This document shows positions 1 through 6,273 of a DNA stretch of 9,326 nt, piece by piece. The DNA lies in the NCBI GenBank assembly GCA_903938955.1, contig CAJAFJ010000670.1, positions 1 to 9,326 on the forward strand, given 5' to 3'. Every line of letters begins with the position of its first letter. Within the stretch, counting starts at the first letter, position 1. The notes below the pieces were generated by a model. That model did no database searches and was not told the origin of the DNA. It saw nothing but the letters and a program-made list of their open reading frames with translations. The DNA is from an uncultured beta proteobacterium. Its GTDB lineage: Bacteria > Pseudomonadota > Gammaproteobacteria > Burkholderiales > Burkholderiaceae. The translations under genes and the position numbers were made by a program.

Positions 1-151
1 TGCTGGCAAGCGCATGGGTCACGCTGGTGCCTTGATCTCTGGCGGCGCGGACACCGCGGATGCCAAGCTGGCAGTGATGGAAGAGTGTGGTTTCACCATC
101 ACACGCAACCCATCCGAGATGGCAAAATTGCTGAAGGCTTTGCTGAAGTAA
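1..151 (+). CDS. sucD: succinyl-CoA synthetase (ADP-forming) alpha subunit, C-terminal fragment
   Basis: Only the last 49 codons are in the window; the frame begins at base 2 and ends with TAA at 149-151. The alpha subunit, with SucC, interconverts succinyl-CoA and succinate with substrate-level phosphorylation in the TCA cycle, in the cytosol. The visible part carries the family's C-terminal signature: GKRMGHAGALISGG near the start of the fragment, then the ADAKLAVMEECGF helix and the closing PSEMAKLL helix. The active-site histidine loop lies upstream, outside the window. A full protein is about 290-300 residues, so most of it is missing because of the window edge, not because the gene is broken. 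sucC is expected immediately upstream. A terminator candidate follows, separating it from the next gene. Confidence 0.93.
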   Translation, partial: AGKRMGHAGALISGGADTADAKLAVMEECGFTITRNPSEMAKLLKALLK

Positions 152-174
152 GCCTGTATTACCTGTCCTGAAGG

Positions 175-191
175 GGTCGCTTTTGGCGACC
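175..191 (+). other. small stem-loop after sucD
   Basis: A perfect 6-bp inverted repeat, GGTCGC (175-180) and GCGACC (186-191), encloses the five-base loop TTTTG. It starts 24 bases after the sucD stop codon. No U-run follows it (the next bases are AACTTTAAC), so it is not a convincing terminator alone. It may help protect the 3' end of the sucCD transcript or act together with the larger hairpin 9 bases downstream. It is seen directly; the function is inferred. Confidence 0.5.
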
Positions 192-200
192 AACTTTAAC

Positions 201-250
201 CAAAGCCGGATTTCCTGAGGGACAATCCGGCTTTGTTGTTTGTGTCTTTG
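201..250 (+). terminator. Rho-independent terminator candidate after sucD
   Basis: A perfect 12-bp inverted repeat, CAAAGCCGGATT (201-212) and AATCCGGCTTTG (224-235), encloses an 11-base loop. A T-rich tract (TTGTTTGTGTCTTTGG, 236-251) follows on the + strand. The GC core and T-rich tail fit an intrinsic terminator for the sucCD operon. The tail is interrupted by G residues, so termination may be partial. It ends only about 22 bases before the next start codon, so the TerC gene either has a promoter inside this stretch or relies on read-through. I could not see a good -35/-10 pair here. Confidence 0.7.
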
Positions 251-272
251 GTATCAATAGAGAGAAATTACT

Positions 273-968
273 GTGGAAGAACTCCTCACCGCCCATTTTT
301 GGCTCGCCGTTGGCCAGATCATCATGATCGACATCTTGCTGGGCGGCGACAATGCCGTGGTCATCGCCCTGGCCTGCCGCCAGCTGCCCAAAGACTTACG
401 GCTCAAAGGTATTTTGTGGGGTACGGCGGGCGCGATCGTCTTGCGCGTTATTTTGATTGCCTTTGCCGTGACCTTACTGGCCGTGCCCTATCTCAAGCTG
501 GTCGGGGCCGCTTTGTTGCTGTGGATTGGTATCAAGCTGCTGGTGCCTGATGACGACGGACATTCCAATATTCAGAGCAGCGACAAGCTGTGGGCCGCGG
601 TCAAAACCGTGATCATTGCCGACTTGGTCATGAGCATCGACAACGTGATTGCGATTGCGGGCGTGGCGACCAGCGCCGGTGGACAACACCAGATGCCGCT
701 GGTTGTTTTTGGTCTGTTGGTCAGCATTCCCATCATCATTTGGGGCAGTCAGATGGTCTTGCAATTAATGGACCGCTTTCCCCTCATCATCACGGTCGGC
801 GGCATGCTGCTGGGCTGGATTGCCGGCACCATGGCCCAAACCGACCCGGCACTGCGGGACTGGCTGCCGCAAACCAAGCTGTGGGGTTATGGCTTGGGGG
901 CGGCCGGTGCCTTGGGCGTGCTGCTGGTCGGGACGATGCTGAAAAAGCGAGCCCAACCCACCGCCTGA
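273..968 (+). CDS. TerC family integral membrane protein (putative metal exporter, YjbE-type)
   Basis: This 231-residue protein belongs to the TerC family, whose characterised members (for example Alx in E. coli and the Bacillus YkoY/YceF group) export manganese or are tied to metalation of secreted proteins and to tellurite resistance. About seven hydrophobic segments are visible, near residues 8-32, 45-70, 72-92, 108-132, 140-160, 168-186 and 204-222. The two family signatures are intact: DILLGGDNAVV (20-30; Asp20, Asp26, Asn27) and ADLVMSIDNV (116-125; Asp117, Asp123, Asn124), which supply the acidic residues of the membrane metal site. The chosen start is GTG at 273, with a weak GAGAG at 260-264; starting there keeps the conserved N-terminal helix. 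The C-terminus is short and basic (KKRAQ). It lies 19 bases before the kinase gene, so co-transcription is possible. The metal ion transported is inferred from family knowledge. Confidence 0.9.
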   Translation: MEELLTAHFWLAVGQIIMIDILLGGDNAVVIALACRQLPKDLRLKGILWGTAGAIVLRVILIAFAVTLLAVPYLKLVGAALLLWIGIKLLVPDDDGHSNIQSSDKLWAAVKTVIIADLVMSIDNVIAIAGVATSAGGQHQMPLVVFGLLVSIPIIIWGSQMVLQLMDRFPLIITVGGMLLGWIAGTMAQTDPALRDWLPQTKLWGYGLGAAGALGVLLVGTMLKKRAQPTA

Positions 969-987
969 CACGGCGCAAGGTCACCAC

Positions 988-2196
988 ATGGGTTTGAAAA
1001 CCACACTCGCCAAGCTGCTGCAGTGGTTGATGCCAGGTCAACGCCGTGGCCATCCGCAGACCGCCCAGTCCCCTGCAGCTTCGGCTGAAGTCAGCCGCAT
1101 GCTTGGGCTGGCCTTGCAGGGGCAGGGCCAACTGGACCTGGCGTTTGAGCAATTCCGCCGGGTACCGCCGGGTGCCGCCGTCCTGCTGGATTTGCGCGGC
1201 CTGGCCTTGGACTTCGAGCGCCGGCAACAGTTCAATCAGGCCGGGGCGGTACATCGCTACATCGCGTCCTGCACCGCGAGCGCTCCATCAGATCAAGCTT
1301 TATTGAAGAAGACGCCGCAGGCCGAGGTCCGGGCCGTGAACGACCCTGGCACGGGTCGGTTGGGGCGCTACCTGCTTGAAAAAGAATTGGGCAAGGGGGC
1401 CATGGGCGTGGTGTACCTGGGGCGCGACACCCACAGTGGCCGCGCCGTGGCCATTAAAACCATGGCCTTGAGTGACGAGTTTGAGGGGCAGGATCTGGTC
1501 GATGCCCGGGAACGCTTTTTTCGCGAGGCCGAAACGGCAGGGCGGCTGCAACACCCGAACATTGTCACCATTCTCGATGCCGGCGAAGCACGCGACATGG
1601 CCTTCATCGCCATGGAGTTTCTCAAAGGGGCCGACTTGGCGGGTTACTGCAAGCCCGGCCACCTGTTGCCGGTGCCCATGGTGCTGTCGATCGTGGCTCG
1701 CGTGGCCCAGGCGCTGGCTTACGCACACCGCCAAAAAGTGGTGCATCGGGACATCAAGCCCGCCAACATCATGTACGACGCGGCGAGCGATTCGGTCAAA
1801 GTGACTGACTTTGGCATCGCCCGCATTACCGATGTCAGCAAAACCCGGACCGGTCTGGTCCTGGGGACGCCCAGTTTCATGTCGCCTGAACAGCTGGCTG
1901 GCCACAAGGTGGATGGCCGCTCGGATCTGTATTCGCTGGGGGTCATGCTGTACCAGATGCTGTGCGGGGCCCTGCCGTTTGGTGGCGCCTCTCTGGCCGA
2001 GCTGATGAACAACATCGCGACCGTCGAGGCGCCCGATATTCGCACCATTCGCCCGGAATTGCCGATCGGCCTGGCCTGTATGGTGGCTGAGACCCTGCGC
2101 AAGCGCCCAGAAGACCGCTACCAGGATGGTCATCAGCTGGCCCGCGAACTGGGGGCAGTATTATCGGAGGCTAGACCGATTGACCTGGAAATTTAG
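988..2196 (+). CDS. Hanks-type serine/threonine protein kinase with TPR-like N-terminus
   Basis: This 402-residue protein has a complete Hanks-type kinase domain at about 127-390: glycine-rich loop GKGAMG (135-140), VAIK with Lys157, likely alpha-C Glu180, catalytic loop HRDIKPAN (253-260, Asp255), DFG (274-276), GTPSFMSPE at the activation-segment end (293-301), Asp313 and the late arginine in KRPEDRY (372-378). All catalytic residues are present, so it should be active. The activation loop has Ser/Thr candidates for autophosphorylation at 282-294. Residues about 34-60 and 65-93 look like two degenerate TPR repeats, suggesting a protein-interaction module in place of an extracellular sensor. 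There is no transmembrane helix, unlike PknB-type kinases, so the protein is probably cytosolic. ATG 988 is preceded by AAGG at 977-980, seven bases away. A PP2C phosphatase gene follows after 11 bases, indicating a kinase/phosphatase pair. Confidence 0.94.
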   Translation: MGLKTTLAKLLQWLMPGQRRGHPQTAQSPAASAEVSRMLGLALQGQGQLDLAFEQFRRVPPGAAVLLDLRGLALDFERRQQFNQAGAVHRYIASCTASAPSDQALLKKTPQAEVRAVNDPGTGRLGRYLLEKELGKGAMGVVYLGRDTHSGRAVAIKTMALSDEFEGQDLVDARERFFREAETAGRLQHPNIVTILDAGEARDMAFIAMEFLKGADLAGYCKPGHLLPVPMVLSIVARVAQALAYAHRQKVVHRDIKPANIMYDAASDSVKVTDFGIARITDVSKTRTGLVLGTPSFMSPEQLAGHKVDGRSDLYSLGVMLYQMLCGALPFGGASLAELMNNIATVEAPDIRTIRPELPIGLACMVAETLRKRPEDRYQDGHQLARELGAVLSEARPIDLEI

Positions 2197-2207
2197 CTCC
2201 CCCCACC

Positions 2208-2993
2208 ATGAATTACACCTTCAGCGCTTTAACCGACCCGGGCCGTACCCGGGGCAACAACGAAGACTCCGTGGCGTTTGACGATGCCACGCTGTTGGGG
2301 GTTCTGGCCGATGGCATGGGTGGCTACAACGCGGGCGAGGTGGCCAGCGGCATGGCGACGGCGTACATCAAGTCGGAGTTGTCGCGTTGCCTGTCGGAGG
2401 CCGGACCGAAAGCGAATCTGGGCCAAGTCCGGCGCGCAATCGAGATGTGTGTCGACAACGCCAACCTGTCCATTTTCAACTCGGCCAACGCCAACGCGCA
2501 GTATGCGGGCATGGGCACCACCTTGGTCATGGGTGTTTTTCGGGCGGACAAGTTGCTGCTGGGGCATGTGGGTGATTCGCGGTGTTACCGCTGGCGCGCC
2601 GGTCAATTGGCCCAGATCACCCGCGACCATTCCCTCTTGCAAGAGCAGATGGATGCTGGCTTGCTGACGCCTGCGCAAGCCGCTGTGTCGCCCAACAAAA
2701 ACCTGGTCACGCGGGCGTTGGGGGTCGAACTGGTGGTCCGGCTTGAGCTGAACGAGCATCAGGTTGAGCGCGGTGATGTTTACCTGATGTGCTCGGACGG
2801 GCTCACCGATATGGTGAATGATCTGGCGATTGCCAAAATTTTTCAGCAAGAGACCCCGCTGGGCCAGACCGCCGAAGAGCTGGTGGCCCTGGCCAACCAG
2901 AATGGGGGGCGCGATAACATTACCGTCTTGCTGACACAGGTGACCGGCAAGGCGCAGAAGCGCGGGTTACTATCCAGATTAATGGGGCAATAG
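2208..2993 (+). CDS. PP2C-family serine/threonine phosphatase (Stp/PppA-like)
   Basis: This 261-residue metal-dependent (Mg/Mn) phosphatase most likely reverses phosphorylation by the adjacent kinase. All PP2C motifs are visible: TRGNNED (14-20, Asp20), the metal-binding ADGMGG (34-39, Asp35/Gly36), GMGTT (101-105), GHVGDSR (119-125), RDHS (139-142), CSDGLTD (195-201, Asp197) and GGRDN (233-237, Asp236). Length is close to the usual 240-260 for single-domain bacterial PP2C. There is no signal peptide or membrane segment; the tail is basic (QKRGLLSRLMGQ). It is 11 bases behind the kinase stop codon. The gap (CTCCCCCCACC) holds no Shine-Dalgarno sequence; the nearest GGAGG (2166-2170) is too far upstream. 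Translation therefore probably depends on ribosomes ending the kinase gene, which would tie phosphatase output to kinase output. Confidence 0.95.
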   Translation: MNYTFSALTDPGRTRGNNEDSVAFDDATLLGVLADGMGGYNAGEVASGMATAYIKSELSRCLSEAGPKANLGQVRRAIEMCVDNANLSIFNSANANAQYAGMGTTLVMGVFRADKLLLGHVGDSRCYRWRAGQLAQITRDHSLLQEQMDAGLLTPAQAAVSPNKNLVTRALGVELVVRLELNEHQVERGDVYLMCSDGLTDMVNDLAIAKIFQQETPLGQTAEELVALANQNGGRDNITVLLTQVTGKAQKRGLLSRLMGQ

Positions 2994-3041
2994 CGTGCGC
3001 GGGGTGTTTTCAATGATAAGTTTCAGGAACAGGAGTCGGTC

Positions 3042-3704
3042 ATGCCGAAAATGATCGTATCAATCGATGGTGTCGTCATCAAGGAAGTCCAGTTAACCAA
3101 GGTCAAAACCACCTTGGGGCGCCGACCCTATAACGATATCGTGATCGATAATCTGGCCGTCAGCGGGGAGCACGCGCTTATTGAGATGCAGGGCAACGAG
3201 GTCTTCCTTGAAGACCTCAACAGCACCAATGGCACTTACGTCAACGGCAAAGCGGTTAAAAAGCAGCTGCTCCAGAACGGGGATGCGGTGGAGGTAGGCA
3301 AATACAAAATCAAATTTGTCCACGAAGCGGCCAGTGACAACTTTGAGAAAACCCAGATGTTCAAGGCAACGGCCCCTGCGCCCGTGTCCGCCGCGCCAGT
3401 GTTGCCCGCCAGCAGCCCCCTCAAACCGGCAGAGTCCGAAGTGCTTCAGGCCTCCATCAAGGTCTTGTCAGGTTCCGCGGCTGGACGTGAGGTGCCCTTG
3501 ACCAAAGTCGTCACCACCATCGGCAAACCCGGTGTGGCGGTGGCTGCCATTACCCGGCGCCAGCGTGCTTTTTTTGTGCATCACGTCGAAGGCGGAGGCA
3601 ACCCGACCCTCAATGGCGCGCCCATCGGGTCTGATCCGGTGGTGTTGAAAAATGGGGATCTGGTTGAGTTGGCTGGCACCCAAATGCAGTTTGTGCAGGC
3701 TTAA
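3042..3704 (+). CDS. FHA domain protein (one canonical and one degenerate FHA domain)
   Basis: This 220-residue cytosolic protein is a phosphothreonine reader. The first FHA domain (about 3-95) has the full binding signature: GRR (26-28), Ser41 and His44 (SGEH), and LNSTNGTYVNG (59-69) with Asn63. A linker at about 96-135 is rich in Ala and Pro and contains EKTQMF (102-107), a possible kinase target. The second domain (about 136-220) keeps the FHA core pattern, including TLNGAPIG (189-196) and LKNGDLVEL (202-210), but shows TIGKPG (159-164) where the first has GRR and has no SxxH, so it probably does not bind phosphothreonine. ATG 3042 has a good AGGAG (3031-3035) six bases upstream. It lies 48 bases after the phosphatase and 38 bases before the ATPase gene, which fits an adaptor linking the kinase to the ATPase; that role is inferred. 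Confidence 0.93.
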   Translation: MPKMIVSIDGVVIKEVQLTKVKTTLGRRPYNDIVIDNLAVSGEHALIEMQGNEVFLEDLNSTNGTYVNGKAVKKQLLQNGDAVEVGKYKIKFVHEAASDNFEKTQMFKATAPAPVSAAPVLPASSPLKPAESEVLQASIKVLSGSAAGREVPLTKVVTTIGKPGVAVAAITRRQRAFFVHHVEGGGNPTLNGAPIGSDPVVLKNGDLVELAGTQMQFVQA

Positions 3705-3742
3705 TATCCGCGGCGCAGCGGCGGGTCAGGAGTTGTTGAGCA

Positions 3743-6124
3743 ATGAGTGCCGTGATTGAACCTCCCAAAGTACCCACTGTGAAAAGTGGCATGACGTTTG
3801 AGGCGCTTTTTTACAAGCAGCTCCAGCATGTCACGGCGCGCATCCATGAGACCGAAAACATCGAGCAGATCATGCTCGAAGCCAGCAGTGACATCTGCAA
3901 GCTGTTCAATGCCGACCGCTTGACCCTTTACGTCGTCAACGACGACCAGACGGCCATTATTTCCAAGGTCAAGACCGGGCTCAACAGCAGCCGCGACCTG
4001 AAGTTGCCGATTTCGCCGCAAAGCATTGCGGGTTACGCCGCGTTCAGCGGCAAACTGCTCAACCTGCCCGACGTGTATGACGACGAGGCCCTTAAACAAA
4101 TTCACCCGTCCCTGACCTTTTTAAAAGAAGTCGACAAACGCTCAGGTTACCGAACCCGCCAGATGCTGGTGGCGCCGATTCTGGAAGGTAAAACGCTGCA
4201 CGGTGTGCTGCAGGTCATTAACAACAAAAGCGACCAGCCCTTTGGTGAGCTGGAAATTGAAGGCGTGGCCCAATTGTGCAAAACACTCGCCACCGCCATT
4301 CGCCAGCGGGTACACCGTGCTGAAGAAAACGTGCGGCGCAACGCCACCAAATATGACGGATTGGTCGCCGAGGCGGTCATGACGGCCCAAGAGTTGCAGG
4401 ACTGCTTGCAGCAAGCCCGCCAGGAGGGCACGCCGGTTGAGCAGGTGTTGATGGCGCAGTACAAAGTACGGCCTGCCCAGCTGGGGCCTTCGCTGGCCCG
4501 GTATTTTCAGGTGCCGTACGAGCCGTTCACGGCCAGCCGCATTCGTTCCGAGCTGCTGCATGGTTCGCTCAAGCGTGACTTTACGGAAGAGCAAGGTTGG
4601 ATTCCGCTGGAGGAATCGCCTGAAGGCCTCGTCATCATGTGCATCGACCCTGAGGCGGTGCGCAGTTCGCGCATCGTGCCGCAGGTGTTCCCCCGCATCA
4701 CCAAGTTTGCCTACCGTGTCACCACGCAAACCGAGTTTGCCGACACCCTGGCACAGATTTTTGGCGCTGGGGCCGAGGGCGGCACGATTGATGAGTTGCT
4801 GGCCGACATGGATGGCGCGCCCATCGACGACGGCAGCAGCAACGACGACTCGCTGGAGTCCGCAGCAGCCGACAACGAGCTGGTCAAATTCGTCAACAAA
4901 GTCATCATCGACGCTTACAACCAGAAGGTGTCCGACATCCACATCGAGCCGATGCCGGGCAAGCTCAAAACCGGCATTCGCTTTCGCATTGACGGCACGC
5001 TGCAGCCTTACGTGGAAGTGCCCGCTCACTTTCGCCAGGCCATGGTGACGCGCCTGAAGATCATGTGTGACCTGGATATTTCCGAGCGCCGCAAACCGCA
5101 AGACGGCAAGATCAAGTTCAAAAAATACGGCCCGCTGGACATTGAGTTGCGCGTCGCCACCATTCCGTCAGCCGGTGGGGTGGAAGACGTGGTGATGCGG
5201 ATTTTGGCCGGCGGTGAGCCGATTCCGATGGACAAACTCGGCCTGACCCCGCACAACAAGGCGCGCGTCATCCAGACCATCGAGAAGCCCTACGGCCTGT
5301 TTTATGTGTGCGGCCCCACCGGTTCGGGCAAAACCACCACGCTGCATTCCATTCTCAAGCACCTGAACACGCCAGAGACCAAAATCTGGACCGCCGAAGA
5401 CCCGGTTGAAATCACCCAAAAAGGCTTGCGTCAGGTGCAAATCAACCGCAAGGCCGGCATCGACTTTGCGCTCATCATGCGGGCCTTTTTGCGCGCCGAC
5501 CCCGACATCATCATGGTCGGCGAGTCGCGCGACAAAGAAACCGTGGCCATGGGTGTCGAAGCCTCGCTCACCGGCCACCTGGTGTTCTCCACCCTGCACA
5601 CCAACTCGGCGCCCGAATCGATCACCCGCTTGCTGGACATGGGCATGGACCCCTTCAATTTTGCCGATGCGCTGCTGGGCATTTTGGCGCAGCGCCTGGC
5701 CAAAAAGCTCTGTGATTGCAAGGAATCCTATGTGCCGGACGCTGAAGAACTGCGCCTGTTCGCCGCTGAATACTCGGATGAACTGCGCCACTCGGTGGCC
5801 TGGGCGGCCGACTACGAAGGTGAAACCCAAAAGCTGATCGCCAGCTGGCGCGAGACCTACGCCCAGGACGGTGAACTCCGGTTGTACCGCCATGTGGGTT
5901 GCGACAAGTGTCACCAGACCGGCTACAAAGGCCGCGTCGGCCTGCACGAACTGCTGATTGCCAGCGACGATATCAAGAAACTCATCCAGGAACGCGCCCG
6001 CGTCGCCGAGATTTTTGCGGCTGCGGTCGAAGGCGGCATGCGCACCCTGAAGATGGACGGCATGGAAAAAATCATGATGGGCCTGACCGACATCAAGATG
6101 GTACGGCAGGTCTGTATCAAGTGA
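3743..6124 (+). CDS. GspE/PilB-type secretion or pilus ATPase with N-terminal GAF domain
   Basis: This 793-residue protein has three parts. A GAF domain (about 20-190) includes APILEGKTLHGVLQVINNK. An MshEN/T2SSE_N-like domain lies at about 205-340. After a linker rich in Asp and Ser (about 345-375) comes a complete secretion ATPase domain (about 378-793). Walker A is GPTGSGKTT (524-532), the Asp box TAEDPVE (550-556), Walker B ADPDIIMVGESRD (585-597, Glu594) and the His box GHLVFSTLHTN (611-621). The arginine region RFRIDG is at 413-418. Cysteines for zinc are CDC (657-659) and CDKC (720-723). It should be a hexameric ATPase that drives pilus or pseudopilus assembly at the inner membrane. 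The GAF fusion makes it longer than usual PilB/GspE (about 500-570 residues). ATG 3743 follows AGGAG (3728-3732) by ten bases. No pilC, pilin or secretin gene is nearby, so pilus versus secretion cannot be decided. Confidence 0.93.
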   Translation: MSAVIEPPKVPTVKSGMTFEALFYKQLQHVTARIHETENIEQIMLEASSDICKLFNADRLTLYVVNDDQTAIISKVKTGLNSSRDLKLPISPQSIAGYAAFSGKLLNLPDVYDDEALKQIHPSLTFLKEVDKRSGYRTRQMLVAPILEGKTLHGVLQVINNKSDQPFGELEIEGVAQLCKTLATAIRQRVHRAEENVRRNATKYDGLVAEAVMTAQELQDCLQQARQEGTPVEQVLMAQYKVRPAQLGPSLARYFQVPYEPFTASRIRSELLHGSLKRDFTEEQGWIPLEESPEGLVIMCIDPEAVRSSRIVPQVFPRITKFAYRVTTQTEFADTLAQIFGAGAEGGTIDELLADMDGAPIDDGSSNDDSLESAAADNELVKFVNKVIIDAYNQKVSDIHIEPMPGKLKTGIRFRIDGTLQPYVEVPAHFRQAMVTRLKIMCDLDISERRKPQDGKIKFKKYGPLDIELRVATIPSAGGVEDVVMRILAGGEPIPMDKLGLTPHNKARVIQTIEKPYGLFYVCGPTGSGKTTTLHSILKHLNTPETKIWTAEDPVEITQKGLRQVQINRKAGIDFALIMRAFLRADPDIIMVGESRDKETVAMGVEASLTGHLVFSTLHTNSAPESITRLLDMGMDPFNFADALLGILAQRLAKKLCDCKESYVPDAEELRLFAAEYSDELRHSVAWAADYEGETQKLIASWRETYAQDGELRLYRHVGCDKCHQTGYKGRVGLHELLIASDDIKKLIQERARVAEIFAAAVEGGMRTLKMDGMEKIMMGLTDIKMVRQVCIK

Positions 6125-6273
6125 TGGGACGGTATTGACCCGCTGGAGGGGCTGGCACTTTTGACTTTTCCGTGTCCGGTGTCGCCCGTCAGACCGCTTG
6201 GGTCACGCGCTGCCATTAACCTGCTGCATGCCAGAGCGAAAATAGTGCTCTCGCTTACCCCGCCCCCCTTTTC
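6125..6273. other. intergenic stretch between the ATPase and the PglL-like gene
   Basis: These 149 bases hold no gene that I can support. No strong hairpin with a T-run follows the ATPase stop codon; the best paired element is a weak AGCGA/TCGCT repeat (6235-6239 and 6251-6255). A TTAACC (6216-6221) lies 17 bases before AAAATA (6239-6244), but the second box matches the -10 consensus poorly. The bases just before ATG 6274 are pyrimidine-rich (CCCCGCCCCCCTTTTC), with no Shine-Dalgarno sequence. Whether the ligase gene has its own promoter or is read from the upstream operon is unresolved. Confidence 0.4.

Noticed and set aside
152..272. A yybP-ykoY manganese riboswitch upstream of the TerC gene
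   Set aside because: The conserved core sequences of that class as I know them are not visible; the stretch is explained by two simple hairpins.
1300..2133. A long open frame on the minus strand opposite the kinase gene
   Set aside because: Its product is of low complexity, rich in His, Arg and Gln, with no recognisable motif, while the plus strand encodes a complete kinase. It is a shadow typical of GC-rich DNA.
988..3704. Type VI secretion regulators (PpkA/PppA/Fha)
   Set aside because: The gene types match, but no T6SS structural gene is present, the kinase lacks the membrane and periplasmic part of PpkA, and the next gene is a GspE/PilB-type ATPase.
4142..5101. A 319-codon open frame on the minus strand opposite the ATPase gene
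   Set aside because: No domain or motif is recognisable and it lies entirely within the conserved ATPase coding sequence.
5168..5947. A 259-codon open frame on the minus strand opposite the ATPase domain
   Set aside because: Same reasoning: it is the reverse of the strongly constrained Walker, Asp-box and His-box region, and its start lacks support.
6125..6273. A sigma-70 promoter for the PglL-like gene (TTAACC and AAAATA)
   Set aside because: The -10 box matches only two of six consensus positions; too weak to list as a promoter.
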